This document shows positions 10,713 to 22,285 of a stretch of 64,000 nt of DNA, piece after piece (the stretch's first letter is position 1; each line of letters opens with the position of its first letter). The notes under the pieces are model-generated. The model was not told the origin of the DNA. It ran no database searches and worked only from the letters and a program-made list of their open reading frames with translations. Source of the DNA: Oegoconia quadripuncta (taxonomy: Eukaryota > Arthropoda > Insecta > Lepidoptera > Autostichidae); the NCBI GenBank assembly GCA_949316235.1, contig OX438759.1:10987118-11051117 (forward strand), read 5' to 3'. The translations under genes and the position numbers were made by a program.

Positions 10713-11740
10713 TTTATTTAATTTATCATCAGTCCACACTAATCCACACTGGGTATAGGCCTCTCCCAAAGCGCGCCACAGAGCTTTCCGCATCCGAAGA
10801 CATTTTCGCTTTTACAGAAAAATGTGCTATTCAGAGCGGGTTGGTTCAGTTGTGTTAGGTTCCTTTAGATACTACCGCGGAGCCTCATGCAGTCGAGTTC
10901 CTTTCTGGGAAAGTTGCTTATAATGCAGGAAATGACTGCATTCATAATGCATAGTAATAATCCATAATCCGTGTAAGCATTAAATTGGTTAGCTAACTAA
11001 AATATGAAAATCCCTACTATTCCCCTCCTAAAATTCATTCTCACCGAAATTCCTTTGGTATTTATTAAGGCAAAAAATTTACTGTTGACCTTAGTTCCTT
11101 TCTCTTGTAAATAGTGTAAGACACGAAACAATCTATTAACTTTGCACAAACACAACAAATATTCTGATAAATATCAGACCGACTATTGATTGGTTGATGA
11201 TATCATGGATCTTCTAAATGTAATTACAATCTTAGGTATATTTCATTATTTTCTTTTACTCAAATATGTTTGCCAACTTAGTATGAACAGTCTATGATTT
11301 ACTGTACTTTGTACCTTCTCAAGAGGCGGGCCTGATGACTCGCAATATAAGCATTTATGCCCAGTGCAAGCATCAGCTCTCACAAATTTGATGTTACAAT
11401 ATACTTAGAAATATACTATTTTAAAATACCAACCTCTGTAGGCTACTTACTACATTGATGAGAAAATAAACGATTTTTTTACTTATTTATTAAGTTAAAC
11501 AAATACCAGTTGCTTAAAATTATTACGGGGGTTATCTTCCAATAAAATAGGAATTGACATGTTAATTTAGGGATACTACACCATCTAGTATTGTCGAGTA
11601 CTTCTTTTTAAAGAAAACGCCTCTCTCGACTAACTTTATTACTTCTTCATTGATTAGACTATCCTATATACCAGTGAACAAGTACCTAAGTATTGATCGG
11701 TGTGCTTGAAAACAACATGTCTCCGACATGCACTTTATGG
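10713..11740. other. No gene recognised
   Basis: The part near 10728-10800 (CATCAGTCCACAC...TATAGGCCTCTCCC) looks like a short LINE 3'-end relic. The rest is AT-rich with no supportable feature. Confidence 0.4.
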
Positions 11741-12372
11741 TTTTGTGAATAACTTAGGCACAATGAGTAATGTAGAAACGATATATTTTCTTTTGTGTAA
11801 TGTTTGTTGTTATTTCAGGTAAACACATTAACTTAATTGAATTACGTATAAATATTTTAACAAATTAAGTTAATTGAATACTCAGGGACCCAGGCCCAGA
11901 TCGAATCAGCATCTTTACGAAACCCGTACTGAAACTTGATATTTTTCTATATTAAACCTATATTATTTTTAAGAGCTATATTACTATATTATTATTAATT
12001 ATAAGAGCCGAGCGTGTAATAAATTGTGGGAATGTTGTTACAAGAAAATACCTACCTATTCATGTATGTACATTTTTGTGAATAACTTAGGCACAATGAG
12101 TAATGTGGAAACGATATATTTTCTTTTGTGTAATGTTTGTTGTTATTTCAGGTAAACACATTAACTTAATTGAATTACGCATAAATATTTTAACAAATTA
12201 AGTTAATTGAATACTCAGGGGCCCAGGCCCAGATCAAATCAGCACCCCTTTACGAAACCCGTACTGAAATTTGATATTTTTCTATATTAAACCTATTATA
12301 AGAGCCGAGCGTGTAATAAATTGTGGGAATGTTGTTACAAGAAAATACCTACCTATTCATGTATGTACATTT
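11741..12372. repeat. Two-copy tandem duplication, 333-bp unit
   Basis: Unit 1 (11741-12073) is followed directly by unit 2 (12074-about 12372). Shared landmarks include GTGAATAACTTAGGCACAAT, TTATTTCAGGTAAACAC and GAGCCGAGCGTGTAATAAAT. Unit 2 lacks about 38 bp of TATTA-rich sequence present in unit 1 before the GAGCCGAG block. Only scattered substitutions separate the units, so the duplication is fairly recent. No coding potential is seen. Confidence 0.9.
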
Positions 12373-12959
12373 ACAACGTACACTTACTTTAAGTATATGT
12401 CAGGTATGTAAGCATTGAAATGCTCGTAAACGAAGTGCGAACTTTGCTTCGCTCCCGTTCAAATGTTTACCAAAGTAAATTCCTCAAAATATTTCCACAC
12501 TCGCGGAGAGGCAGCCAGCGAACACACAGATCGCTAGGAAAATTACCCGTTTGGTCGCTGAGCCAGACGAGAGACAGAAAAGCCTTTACGAACTTCGCAA
12601 AGACAAATTACTTCAGTATTTCTGAAATACAAACTTGAAAGAGGCCTACAACAGTATTTGTAACTCGAATACCTGCGAACATTCAGAAATACTGATGTTT
12701 TATTAGTTTGAGAGGCTTGTCGAAAAGATTTAAAATGAAATAGCATCGTTCAATATTTAAATCTTATAGTGCCAATAGCCCAATAGTATTTAGCGATTAA
12801 CTCGGGATTATGAATGCCTGAATATTAAGATGTATTTAAGCATAAGATAACTGAGCATTTCATATCGTGTTTATTTTAAAGATTTATCTACTTATAATTT
12901 TGAATAAAAGTAACATTATCCATTGTAATACGAATCCTTTTGGAGAGAGGTATATTATT
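12373..12959. other. No gene recognised
   Basis: Contains short frames at 12420-12746 without domains. Nothing else was recognised. Confidence 0.4.
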
Positions 12960-13205
12960 AATCCGTTTGATGACCAGTATATGAAATAGTTGCGGGTTCG
13001 AATCCCGCTAGGGGCATATGTTTGTGTGATGAATACGGACATGTGTACCCGAGTTATGGATGTTTTCATTTATAATAAGTATTTATTTACAAAAAAAAAA
13101 TGTATTTATGTAGTATATCAACCATCTGGTATCCACAACTCAAACTTATAATTGCTTACTATGGAACTAGATGGCGCTGTGTATATCTAAGGATATTTAT
13201 TTATT
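12960..13205 (+). mobile_element. tRNA-derived SINE, family B
   Basis: The plus strand has a B box (GCGGGTTCGAATCCCGCTAG), then GTGTGATGAATACGGACATG, a poly-A-like internal run, and the ATGGCGCTGTG block near the 3' end. The A-box half is degraded. It pairs with the minus-strand copy at 2285-2557. Confidence 0.7.
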
Positions 13206-14364
13206 AGCTGTCAAGAAGCAGCGCTATTAAAGAACTCGTGGTGTTGTTATAGAAACTCGACTTCTTACAACCTCTTTCTTCTTTATGAAGTATCTTAATA
13301 TTATGATAGAAAGTATACATACATGCAAATATTTAAACAATAGTGTGTCTCGTCATTTTGTTAAAACCACACGCTTCGAAGAGTTTCGATGCGAATAGTT
13401 CTGAGCATTGCACAGAATTTCAGCACATAAACTAGCAGATCCTCACGGAGCTAATCCAAAATCGCTCGGAAAGACATTGCGATAAAGTCGATATCACTGT
13501 GCGTTCTGTCGTGGCTGTTACGTGACCTGCACTCGGGCGGAAACGTGAGAAACTCATAAAAAGAAATATTGTGTAGGATACCAAACGATTTTGAATAAAA
13601 TGGCAACAGCGAAGTTTGAAACAATATGTAAACAATATTTTGGAAATTATGGAAGCAATTTTTATTTATTTAGAATTGGCACTACAGTGGAAATAATAAG
13701 TTTTCCTTAAAGATTCCAGTTTATTCCGGGGTTGTTTATGCGCCGACATCTCTCATACAAGTCTGCTGGACCGATAAGTGCGAGGACCATGATCCTGTTA
13801 CACTTTTCACGGCGCCCCACTTCTTAAATTATACCTGATCACCTCCATCTACCGTCGGCATCCCAGGTAGAACGCAACCACCCGTCGCAATTTAGCTTCA
13901 TATTCCGTTAATAATAAATTAGGCTGCTATTAATGCATACTCGATTAATCAAAGCAACTACGTATCTCCGAAATGGTCGTAGACTTAACTCGATCGTACG
14001 TTAGTAACGAGAATTAGATTAAGTGCCCACACTAAACTTTATGCTCCAACCAATAAAGAATTGTGTTCTTGTTATACTTTAATGGGCTATAACTCATTAA
14101 TACCTCCCTAAAACGTAACAATTTTCCATGGAAGAGATTGTGTTGAGACATTACAGGAGGCAGTTAACTGGTACGAGGCATCATTTGAATGGGAAACCAT
14201 TACGCGTTTATGTTTAATGATTATTTGAAGCTCCTCATAATTTTGCGCCATTTGTAATTCCGTTGCTCGAATGTCTGGTCGTTAAGGATTGTTGCGGTGT
14301 AATTGTTTTGTGTTTTTTCTTTAAGAGCCTATACACACAAGCGATTTGCTGTTAAATTTTCGCA
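13206..14364. other. No gene recognised
   Basis: Mixed sequence with moderately GC-rich pieces near 13430-13530 and 13780-13880. No exon structure or repeat could be supported. Confidence 0.4.
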
Positions 14365-14540
14365 TCAATCAATCAAATACTCTTTATTGCACAATTAACA
14401 AAAACTACATAAAAATTACAGCGTATATCATTAATCGCACAAACTAACTAAGCTAACAGCGATCTCTTCCATGCAAACCTTGGGGTAAAGATACAAGCTA
14501 GTAGAGGAGGTTTGCACTAATAGTAGCAATACGGGTGTTT
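14365..14540 (-). mobile_element. LINE 3' end (CAATCAATCAAATAC family)
   Basis: The plus strand begins CAATCAATCAAATACT and runs through TTATTGCACAATTAACA and TTGGGGTAAAGATACAAG. The same order occurs at 20236-20460. The tetrameric ATTG tail and the shared ends suggest a non-LTR element 3' UTR on the minus strand. The clade is uncertain. Confidence 0.6.
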
Positions 14541-15243
14541 TTGTAGTTACATTGCATGTTTTTCCCTTTCATGTGTGAATTTCTGTATATTTGTTAAAGG
14601 GACCCGGGTTTTTTTCTTCAAGCATTAATCTCTTAATGTTGGGAACAGTCAAACACTAGTGTTTGGGCTATCTCTGACCACCCTATTTAGAATAAAGGTC
14701 GTGATTAGGTGGGTGTTATTTGAGGCACAACATTATTCGTCGAGTCGCTTGTGTGATTAAGCCCTTATAGTATTCACTTGTGCCCGACAGTACCGTAACG
14801 TAGGTAGTCGCGACGAGAGGAAAAATAAAAAGTTAATTAACGTTCGCAAAGAATTATACCACGCTAGTTGGAAACTTCTCGCTACACTGTTTGCGTTTCA
14901 ACCCGCAATTACTTCCCGGCGACCATTTAACGGAATCTCTTCTTGTTCTCCCTTACTGTCCCATTCGTTAACCCACAATCCTTCGAATGGTGATCAATTG
15001 TAATTTCCATTTGATTTCCTTTTGTACAATGCTAGGCCACGTGTACGACGGTGTCGTTCATTTATTACCAGTTGCGTATTTAACTTAATTATACCGAGGA
15101 TGATTTTTATAACTTTCGTGGCTTAAAACTGACTGTCTTGTATGTGTCTATTGCTTTTAAACGGGTCAAACGATTTAGATATGTTTTTTTTTATTAGAAA
15201 GCAGATTTTCTAACGGTGGTTTTCTTAGATATATACCGGTACA

Positions 15244-15475
15244 GACGACCGGTTGGTGTAATGGATAGTGACCCTGTCAGCGAAACCAACGGTTGCGGGT
15301 TCGAATCCCGCAGGGGTTAAATGTGTGTGTGATGAATACGTACATTTATTCCCGAGTCATGGATGTTTATATAAATATTTATGTATGTTTATGCGTTATC
15401 TAGTATCCATAGCACAAGCTTTGCTTAGTTTGGGACTAGATGATTAGTGTAAGTGTCCGAAATATTTTTTTATTA
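15244..15475 (+). mobile_element. tRNA-derived SINE, family A, best copy
   Basis: The head GACCGGTTGGTGTAATGGAT gives an A-box-like promoter, and GCGGGTTCGAATCCCGCAGG gives the B box. The body continues with GTGTGATGAATACGTACA, CCGAGTCATGGATG and GACTAGATGATTAGTG, ending AAGTGTCCGAAATA plus a T-rich tail. The head folds like a tRNA, but there is no mature 3' end, so this is a retroposed SINE and not a tRNA gene. Minus-strand copies are at 2097, 5133, 32950 and 50414. Confidence 0.85.
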
Positions 15476-16439
15476 TTATATATTTTATCACAATCGGTTT
15501 AGCCGTTTTGTTTTAATCACTTATTTTCTCGGGGGTTTTCTAAATTTTCAATTTTATTCGGTTTGGTTGGTGGTAGGGCATTATGTGCAGTGTATGTTTT
15601 GCGTACACTCAAACCTAACGCTCAGCATTGGCACTCACACAAGCGAAATGGCGTTTATAAGACGAAACGCGGTTATATAGTAATCTCGACACACACATTT
15701 CGCTAATTGTGTAGATATCGGAGACAATGTATCTCCCTTATTATTTATGATTACATTCTGATCTTAAGGTAGCAAAGTCAATGAGAGTCAGGTTAGTAAC
15801 AACAAGTGTTCATTACGCTGTGTTATTCACTGCACATACTTTACACTATAAAGAATTATCTACTCCTAAATGGATATTGTTTCAACAGGATATTGAAACA
15901 ATATCGCTTCTAAGATAATTGAACTGCCAATAAAGTGTCAAAGCAAGCGACTTCTATGCGGTTACATTCTCCTTTTCCTCAAGTGTATCATCGAATACTC
16001 CTTGACTGTATCATCAGCTTTGCAAAGTCACCTGACACTTAAAATATTATAGAAACCCAATTACGACATGGCCAAGAAATACTAAGGAGATCTCCCCATA
16101 GATGCTCCGTCATCAAATCTTGATGTTAAAATGTGGCCACCTCTTCTTGGGAACCAACATCGGTCCTCATCATCATCATCCCAAACTCTACGGTCATCGA
16201 CCATCTGTCCAAGCAATTTTAATTATAATAATAAATCTATTGTTTTCTCCATAGACATTATGGGTAATTTACTAGAAAAGAACAAATTAGTAGAATATTT
16301 TGTAAGTGGAGACTGGTGATCGCACTGAGTTCTGCTGATTGTGCTGCAAGTCATCTGCCCGAAGTTGCCTACAGGCGCAGGTTTCCCAACTCTCAAGTAT
16401 AGTACAGTCCACAGCACGACTACCGTAACATTACCAGCA

Positions 16440-16630
16440 GCATGACATCGTTTGTCGCGCGCGACGCGACGTGAGAGTGGGATAGTTATATATTTCGTCC
16501 AAACTAACGAGCAGGACAAATATTATCTCGCGCGATATAAATGTTTAACGCGCCTGTCAATGCTCGTGCAGTGTAAGCGGGCCGCGCGACGCGATCGGAA
16601 GTGTGAACGCAGCTAGACCCGCTTATAGTG
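16440..16630. promoter_or_regulatory. CpG-rich patch, possible regulatory or repeat sequence
   Basis: Dense CG dinucleotides (GTCGCGCGCGACGCGACG and GGCCGCGCGACGCGATCGG) stand out against AT-rich surroundings. No exon is apparent. It could be a repeat terminus, since the two CGCGACGCGA blocks are about 130 bp apart in the same orientation, or an intergenic regulatory element. Confidence 0.3.
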
Positions 16631-16684
16631 GAAATGTTACAGTCGTCGTGCGGCCGTACAGTAGGGAAGCTTGATGATCATCGA

Positions 16685-16872
16685 TTTTTTTATGATTGAC
16701 TGGATTCGCGTTTGACTACAATCTCACCTGATGGAAAGTGGCGATGTGGTCGAAGATGTAGCACGCGATCCCAGTAAATGCTCTTGAAGATCCCCAGGTT
16801 GTAGGATTCAGGAAAGACTGACGCCGGAAGGGAGTTCCATGCCTTGGCTGCTCGGATGATGAATGTATCTGT
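16685..16872 (-). pseudogene. LINE 3' fragment, second copy
   Basis: The minus strand reads FIIRAAKAWNSLPASVFPES followed by YNLGIFK, then diverges. It is the same family as 1140-1500 and shares the CATCAGGTGAGATTGTAGTC-type 3' UTR. Only the ORF2 C-terminus remains. Confidence 0.7.
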
Positions 16873-17049
16873 GGAGACTATTTCTGTCTATGATATAACT
16901 ATTTTGTACTACTTAACATTATAATGTAACGACTGTCAGTTTCCCGAAAATAAATAAATAAATAAATAAATGAAAAGTCGAACTTCTTAGTGTGAATGTT
17001 CAGTATATTAACTACATACAGGTGGAATCCCTCCCCACGCCTAGTGGTC

Positions 17050-17445
17050 CGAACATAGAATTTCGATGATCGTCGATGTTGAGAGCTAAAACATCGATGT
17101 TTTACGATATTGCATAATGTGAAACATCGTAGCATCGATGTCACGGACACATAATCGTAATTTGGTCATATGAACGGAAAGCATCCACAGAGTATTTTAC
17201 CAAATTCTGAACGCAACCAAAACACGAAAAAAAAAACACTTCAATTATATATAAATTACAATTTCTTTGGTTTATTTACCTACACAATTCTGTTATTATG
17301 TATTGATAACGATATTTGCCTTATTGGCCTTTGTCCAGATGATGAATAACGATGTTTTGTGTTCGATAAACCTCGATGTTCCGCTAACGATATCATTATC
17401 GATGCGCATCATGGATGTTTTTGCTACATCTATCGTCCCTACCGT
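17050..17445. repeat. Cluster of CGATG/ATCGAT motifs
   Basis: Around a dozen CGATG, ATCGATG or TATCGAT motifs occur in two groups, 17066-17150 and 17300-17420, several as palindromic ACATCGATGT. The purpose is unknown. ATCGAT-type words are bound by DREF and BEAF-like factors in flies (established for Drosophila), but a decayed simple repeat is equally possible. Confidence 0.45.
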
Positions 17446-18320
17446 ACAGTATTAATGAAAACAACATAGATCATAACTTAAGGGTAAGTAAACGATGCTG
17501 ACCAGTTTTGAATCTAAGGGATATTTCTTGGGTTAGTATGAGGGACAAAGAGCGGACAAAGCCATCTCATGAATAAGTATACAACACACGCCATTACATT
17601 GCAGAACCATAAGTCCAACAGTGGAATTAGATCTCTTGAGCGCAAATGCTGCCTACTCAACTGGAACTAATGCCCGCTTTCATAGCGCGAACTTTTGTAC
17701 ACGTTCTAAATTACACGTCGACTCAAGTTTATCCCCCATCATTTATTGCAAGTCTTCGCTCCAACTCCTAGAGCACCAACAATTCAATCTTCAACAGGAA
17801 CTCGTGCAATTAACGTTAGCTGTGTATATTTCACTCTTTATCAGCGTTGTAGTTCGCTGGGGAATTAAATCGGAGTTGTTAACGATAATGTAGCGATTCG
17901 TCAGTGCCTGCTTTAAATCCATAGACTGAGTGAACACCCGGTTGCAATTCTTCTGGCGCGGACAGAGTAATAAGTAACGCTTAGCTCGCCCGCCGGTGCA
18001 GGGAGAACACAGGCGATCGATCTTACACCGCAAGTTCTTACATGATATAAGCAAAAAGAAACTACATTTTTTTAAATACCAGCAGTATGTACAGTATGCA
18101 TTAATTAATCATACTAGGCTATTTTGCATGATTAATGGTAGCATTCTGGATTAATAACCGACTTCAATTAAAAAAGGAGATTCTATGTTCGGCTGTATGA
18201 TTTTTTTTTATGAATGTTCACTGAACTAAGGGCTTGGCGGCTGAAAGAGGTTATGTAAAGTTGGTTTCATTGGTGTTTCAGTACAATCGGTTTAGTAGTT
18301 TAAGTTTTTAATATTTAAGT
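17446..18320. other. No gene recognised
   Basis: Short frames only. The part 18150-18200 (CCGACTTCAATTAAAAAAGG, then ATTCTATGTTCG) resembles the end of a repeat also seen near 32690-32935 and 46240-46440. Confidence 0.4.
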
Positions 18321-18566
18321 ACTCGGTTTGGTTGGTGGTAGGGTATTTTAAATGTCCACCTGGCTAGCTACCACCATCTTATCTAAATCTGCCGTCAAAC
18401 AGCAATGTTAATAGCATTGTTGTGTTCCGGTTGTCAGAGATAAGATAGCCAGTCCCCCAAATGTGTTGGGGTTTCCGGGTCAGTACGCTTCCACCATCGA
18501 CCTCATCTTCACTTAACATCAGGTGTGATTGGGGTCAAGTTCGAACCCTTCGTGCATATAAAAAAG
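18321..18566 (+). mobile_element. Family D SINE, headless copy
   Basis: Starts ACTCGGTTTGGTTGGTGGTA and contains ATGTCCACCTGGCTAGCTAC, AGTCCCCCAAATG, GGTTTCCGGGTCAGTACGC and the GTGATTGGGGTCAAG end. The tRNA-like head seen at 55190 is missing. Confidence 0.8.
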
Positions 18567-18779
18567 TAGTTTTTTGTAGTTTAGGGTAAAGAGCAGAATA
18601 GCTTAACATATTATTTAGACGATTGTCTAGTTTTTGCACACTCACTCGCAGACTATACATATAATATACAATTTGGGTTTGTATGGAAAAAGTGTAAAGG
18701 TCGGTGTGATTACCAATAAATATGACAAATCGAAGATTATGAGATAGGAGTACCTATTCTATTACATGAAACTGTTTTG

Positions 18780-18897
18780 TGTACTACCTTTATCTCACTC
18801 CGTCCCAAATTCACTGTGTATATTTTCACATTTCATGTAAAAATAATATGTGTGTCGCTAAATGGGTCAAATAAACGATTCTTATTCTTATTCTTAA
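18780..18897 (+). mobile_element. Retroposon 3' tail with (TTCTTA)n
   Basis: Ends TCAAATAAACGATTC followed by repeated TTATTC units, as in many insect LINE 3' ends. No coding part is attached, so the family is unknown. Confidence 0.55.
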
Positions 18898-20235
18898 GAT
18901 CATGAGGTCAAGCTGGTATACGCCAACTGCCCATTTAAACTATAGGAATTTATATACAATTCACAAATATTTCTCAGAAAATTAATCAATTTAAAAATCA
19001 AAAATGGTCGGATTACAGAAATAACCTGTGTAAAAACTTATTGTTTAACCAAGACGTGTAACTTCATAGCTTTATTGTAATGTGTAACAATTATTGGAAG
19101 ATACAGTTTAATTCTTTTCAGAAGTTCACTATACCTCAAGATACCTATACCCGTTTAAACTAAAAAAGGATTACCAAATTCCGCTCACAACTGATACAGA
19201 TGTCGCGTAACATACGGGGTGTAATTAAATACGTAGGTACATGTCGTGTTAACAAATGAATCCACTCTTATATAACAACAACTTTCGCCAAGGAACTGTA
19301 GTGAAATTCCACCGAAAATTTTCTAGGACCATTTAGTATTTATCATCTTCTTGTCTTAATCCTCATTTATTTGAGGTCGCCACAGTATTTTTTTCTTCCA
19401 ATCTCCTCTGTCAGCCGTTACCTTATTATTCACGCCTTTTTGTTCATATCATCCTTCAGGTAATACATCCATCTTTTCCGTGGTCTTCTTCTTTAGTTCT
19501 ATCCATCGTATCCATATTCATCCCTCTCTTAGTAAAATGCGTTCCTCATAACATGTACATATCAAGTCAAACGATTTCCTTTCAACTTTAGACCATTTGG
19601 TATTCTAAGTCGAAAAAAATTCAGTTGATTTCGGCTGCGGTTCCTTGGAGAAAATTGTTGGGAAATAGGAGTGGTTTCACCTATTATCACGATTTGCACG
19701 ACTTCAATTACACCCTGTATATTACAAAAAAATTGGAGTCGAATCCTCATTTCTTAAAATCGGTTAAAATAGAAATAAACACATGTGATTATAGTTCTTC
19801 CAAAGCAATATTAAAAACGAATTGCAAAAATTCAAGACACCTGCCTTTCATGAATCTGAGTAAGGTATAAACCATTCTCAACGTCAACGTGGAGATATTA
19901 TTACAAATCTGAATAAATAAGGTCAAACATAAAGGGTTCGCAGAGCCCCTGGCATTCTTGAAATAGGATTTTATGAAAGTCACAAAGACCGTTTGAATGA
20001 CACGAAAAATGTCCACGTTTTGTATGTGGTCTTGTAAAAAAATCGAGCATTTAACTCATATAAATACGATAAGTGTAGAGCTAGCATCCCTGAAAGACCA
20101 ACCAAGTAGATCTCACAAACCGTAACCAACACCAAATACTCATTACCCTGTACTGTGCTCATACACCAATCCCTCACACACACATGCCTATTCCTGCATG
20201 CGTTTATCTGGAGGGTGCCATGATGGGTGGTGCAC
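18898..20235. other. No gene recognised; decayed repeat pieces
   Basis: A segment near 19340-19520 (GTCGCCACAGTA...CCGTGGTCTTCTT) looks like part of a dispersed element. A CACCCTGTATATTAC motif at 19711-19725 resembles TACAGGGTG transposon ends. Frames at 19562-20183 have no recognisable domains. Confidence 0.4.
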
Positions 20236-20462
20236 TATTGCCTGCACAATCAATCAATCAAATACTATTTATGTTACAATTAACAGGAACTACATAAATA
20301 ATTGTCACAGCAATGGCACAAAAAGGAGGCCTTATCGTTAACAGCGATATCTTTCAGGCATTTATTATTATTATTAAGCCCATACTGTCCCACTGCTTGG
20401 CAAAGGCCTCCTTTCCTTCCAGGCATACCTTAGGATAAAGATACAAGAATACAAATTGATAG
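20236..20462 (-). mobile_element. LINE 3' end with a nested insertion
   Basis: Shares CAATCAATCAAATACTATTT, ACAATTAACA and GATAAAGATACAAG landmarks with 14365-14540. Between TCTTTCAGGCA (about 20354) and CTTCCAGGCA (about 20425) lies an extra piece of about 65 bp containing AAGCCCATACTGTCCC and GGCAAAGGCCTCC, typical of another LINE 3' end. The near-duplicate TTYCAGGCA flanks look like a target-site duplication. Confidence 0.6.
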
Positions 20463-21959
20463 CAAAGAACGGGGGTCCTCTTCAGCATAAGACTATCCAC
20501 CCACGACACGACCGATAATCGGTGACCGATTTTTTGTAGGAGAAAAATGATTACAATATTTCAACCCACACGTCCTACAAAAAGTCGGTCACAATATCGA
20601 TGATAAAAGTGTAGACGAAAAAATCGGCCCGATTGTCTTACAAAAAGTCTGTCGAAGGCGGGCAGCCCTATGGGCGAAATAAAGTACACGGATATTGTTA
20701 GTTTTTAGCACAGACCAACTTAGTCTGCGGTTTTTAATAATGGATTTCCACACAAAATAACACCTGATTCAATTAGATATAAGTAGGTACCTATGTATAA
20801 TAAGTGGCCGTGTACAGACAGATGATGACGTAGTATCATTGATTTTTACTGCAACTCGTTACCTTTATTGGCTTGATCCAGAAACACGATTTTCAGAGAT
20901 CCACACTTACAAACATAAGAGTAATATATCACGATTCTTTCCTACAAAATCAGTATAATACAGCAAGGTGCTTGCGCTTAAATCAATTATCTCCGACTTT
21001 AACGTCAGTGTATACATAAAAAGCTGGACTAGATGTGACTCCACTAGCGCTGGGCAGCGGCTACCGCATAGAGATATATCATCGGCCACACCCCTCTCCC
21101 CCCGGCCCGCGCCGCACCCCTCGGGCCGACAAAACACATATTTCCACGTCTCCAAGACTAGACTGCAATGTAACACCAACGGACAACACAAACGTTGTGC
21201 AACGCCATTTCTTAGGTAATTGGCGGTATTATATGACACGTTTGTTAGTAGCGCGTTAGGTTATCTACAAATATTGATAACGTCGTTGATCTAATGTAAA
21301 ACTATTTTAATGTGCAAATAAGGAGTCTTTATTAGGTATACTGGTCGAATCTAGAACTGATTTTTTTAAGATTTCATTTGCAAATAGATAAATGAGTTCA
21401 TTATTGGTGCAAAATAAAACAGCCTATTGCACGAGTACCTACAGGGGAATAGCCAAGTCGTCTGTCACGTGTGTGGTCTGAGCTATAATTCCCAGGTAGC
21501 AAAAAAATTACGTCGTTCTTAGGTCAATTTATTGAAAAACAAACACGACCGACTGTCCGAAGCACGAAAACATTCAAATAAAGATTACAAATATGTTTTC
21601 TGAAGATGATTTTATTGATTTCGTCATCATCATCTGCAGCCTAATAAAAGCACACTGCAGGACACTGCTGCTGCTTGTGACGCGAAGCCACATAGGTCAA
21701 AAACTATATGAATTAAAAATAACATAAAAATAGTATTTTCGAACATAAGTTCAAAGCCCTTTCATAATTTTACTCGACCATATTACTTTAAAACTAACTT
21801 ATTTAAAAAAAAAATATTTCATGATTTTTTGAATTGTGATGGTTGGTTAAACAAGTTTTAGAACTGTGTCAACTTTTAAGCCGATACCTAATCTGAGACA
21901 AACAGATGTGACAAACAGACCGACAGCTTGACACCGTATCGAGACCAGCTGGTCTAGCG
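20463..21959. other. No gene recognised; GC-rich patch at 21035-21135
   Basis: 20495-20650 contains several CCGATT/AATCGG words around TTTTTGTAGGA, resembling a decayed foldback element. 21035-21135 is very GC- and C-rich (CCCCTCTCCCCCCGGCCC). A minus-strand 110-codon frame across it looks incidental. The patch may be regulatory. Confidence 0.35.
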
Positions 21960-22078
21960 TGACCCGTAGTCTTTCTACAACGACACGACAAGGAAGCCTG
22001 CTGACACGCACGTGTTTTATGTGAATAAGAAAGACGCAATGTTTCTATTTCGTGTCGTTGTAGGAAGACTGTGAGTCA
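21960..22078. repeat. Imperfect inverted repeat, 29-nt arms
   Basis: Arms 21960-21988 and 22050-22078 match at 25 of 29 positions by eye, with core TCTACAACGACACGA. The spacer is 61 nt. It is probably a small foldback element or the end of one. Confidence 0.6.
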
Positions 22079-22164
22079 TGCTGGGTTCCATTTTGCAGCA
22101 TCGTACCCAAAAAGTTTTCCCTGTAGTGAGACTTTTGTATGAGAAGGTAGACGGCCGACAATCA

Positions 22165-22285
22165 AGTCGCATGAAGGGCTGAATGCAAACCGCTTCCAAC
22201 TAGTTCCAACTGATCGCTCTGGAAATCTATGAGGGAAATAAAGGTTCAACCGCGGACGTCCTATGGCTGATACGATGATGAAGAT
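22165..22285 (+). pseudogene. RTE-type LINE 3' tail
   Basis: Contains ATGCAAACCGCTTCCAACTA, then GAAATCTATGAGGG and GGACGTCCTATGGCTGATAC, and finishes in GATGATGAAGATGAG. This matches the order at 61090-61200 and is the usual RTE 3' end. A short inserted direct repeat, TTCCAACTAGTTCCAACTGA, is present. Confidence 0.65.

Noticed and set aside
20907..21239. 110-codon minus-strand frame over the GC-rich patch
   Set aside because: No domain, no plausible splice sites, and the length is explained by GC content. Frames occur on several strands at once.
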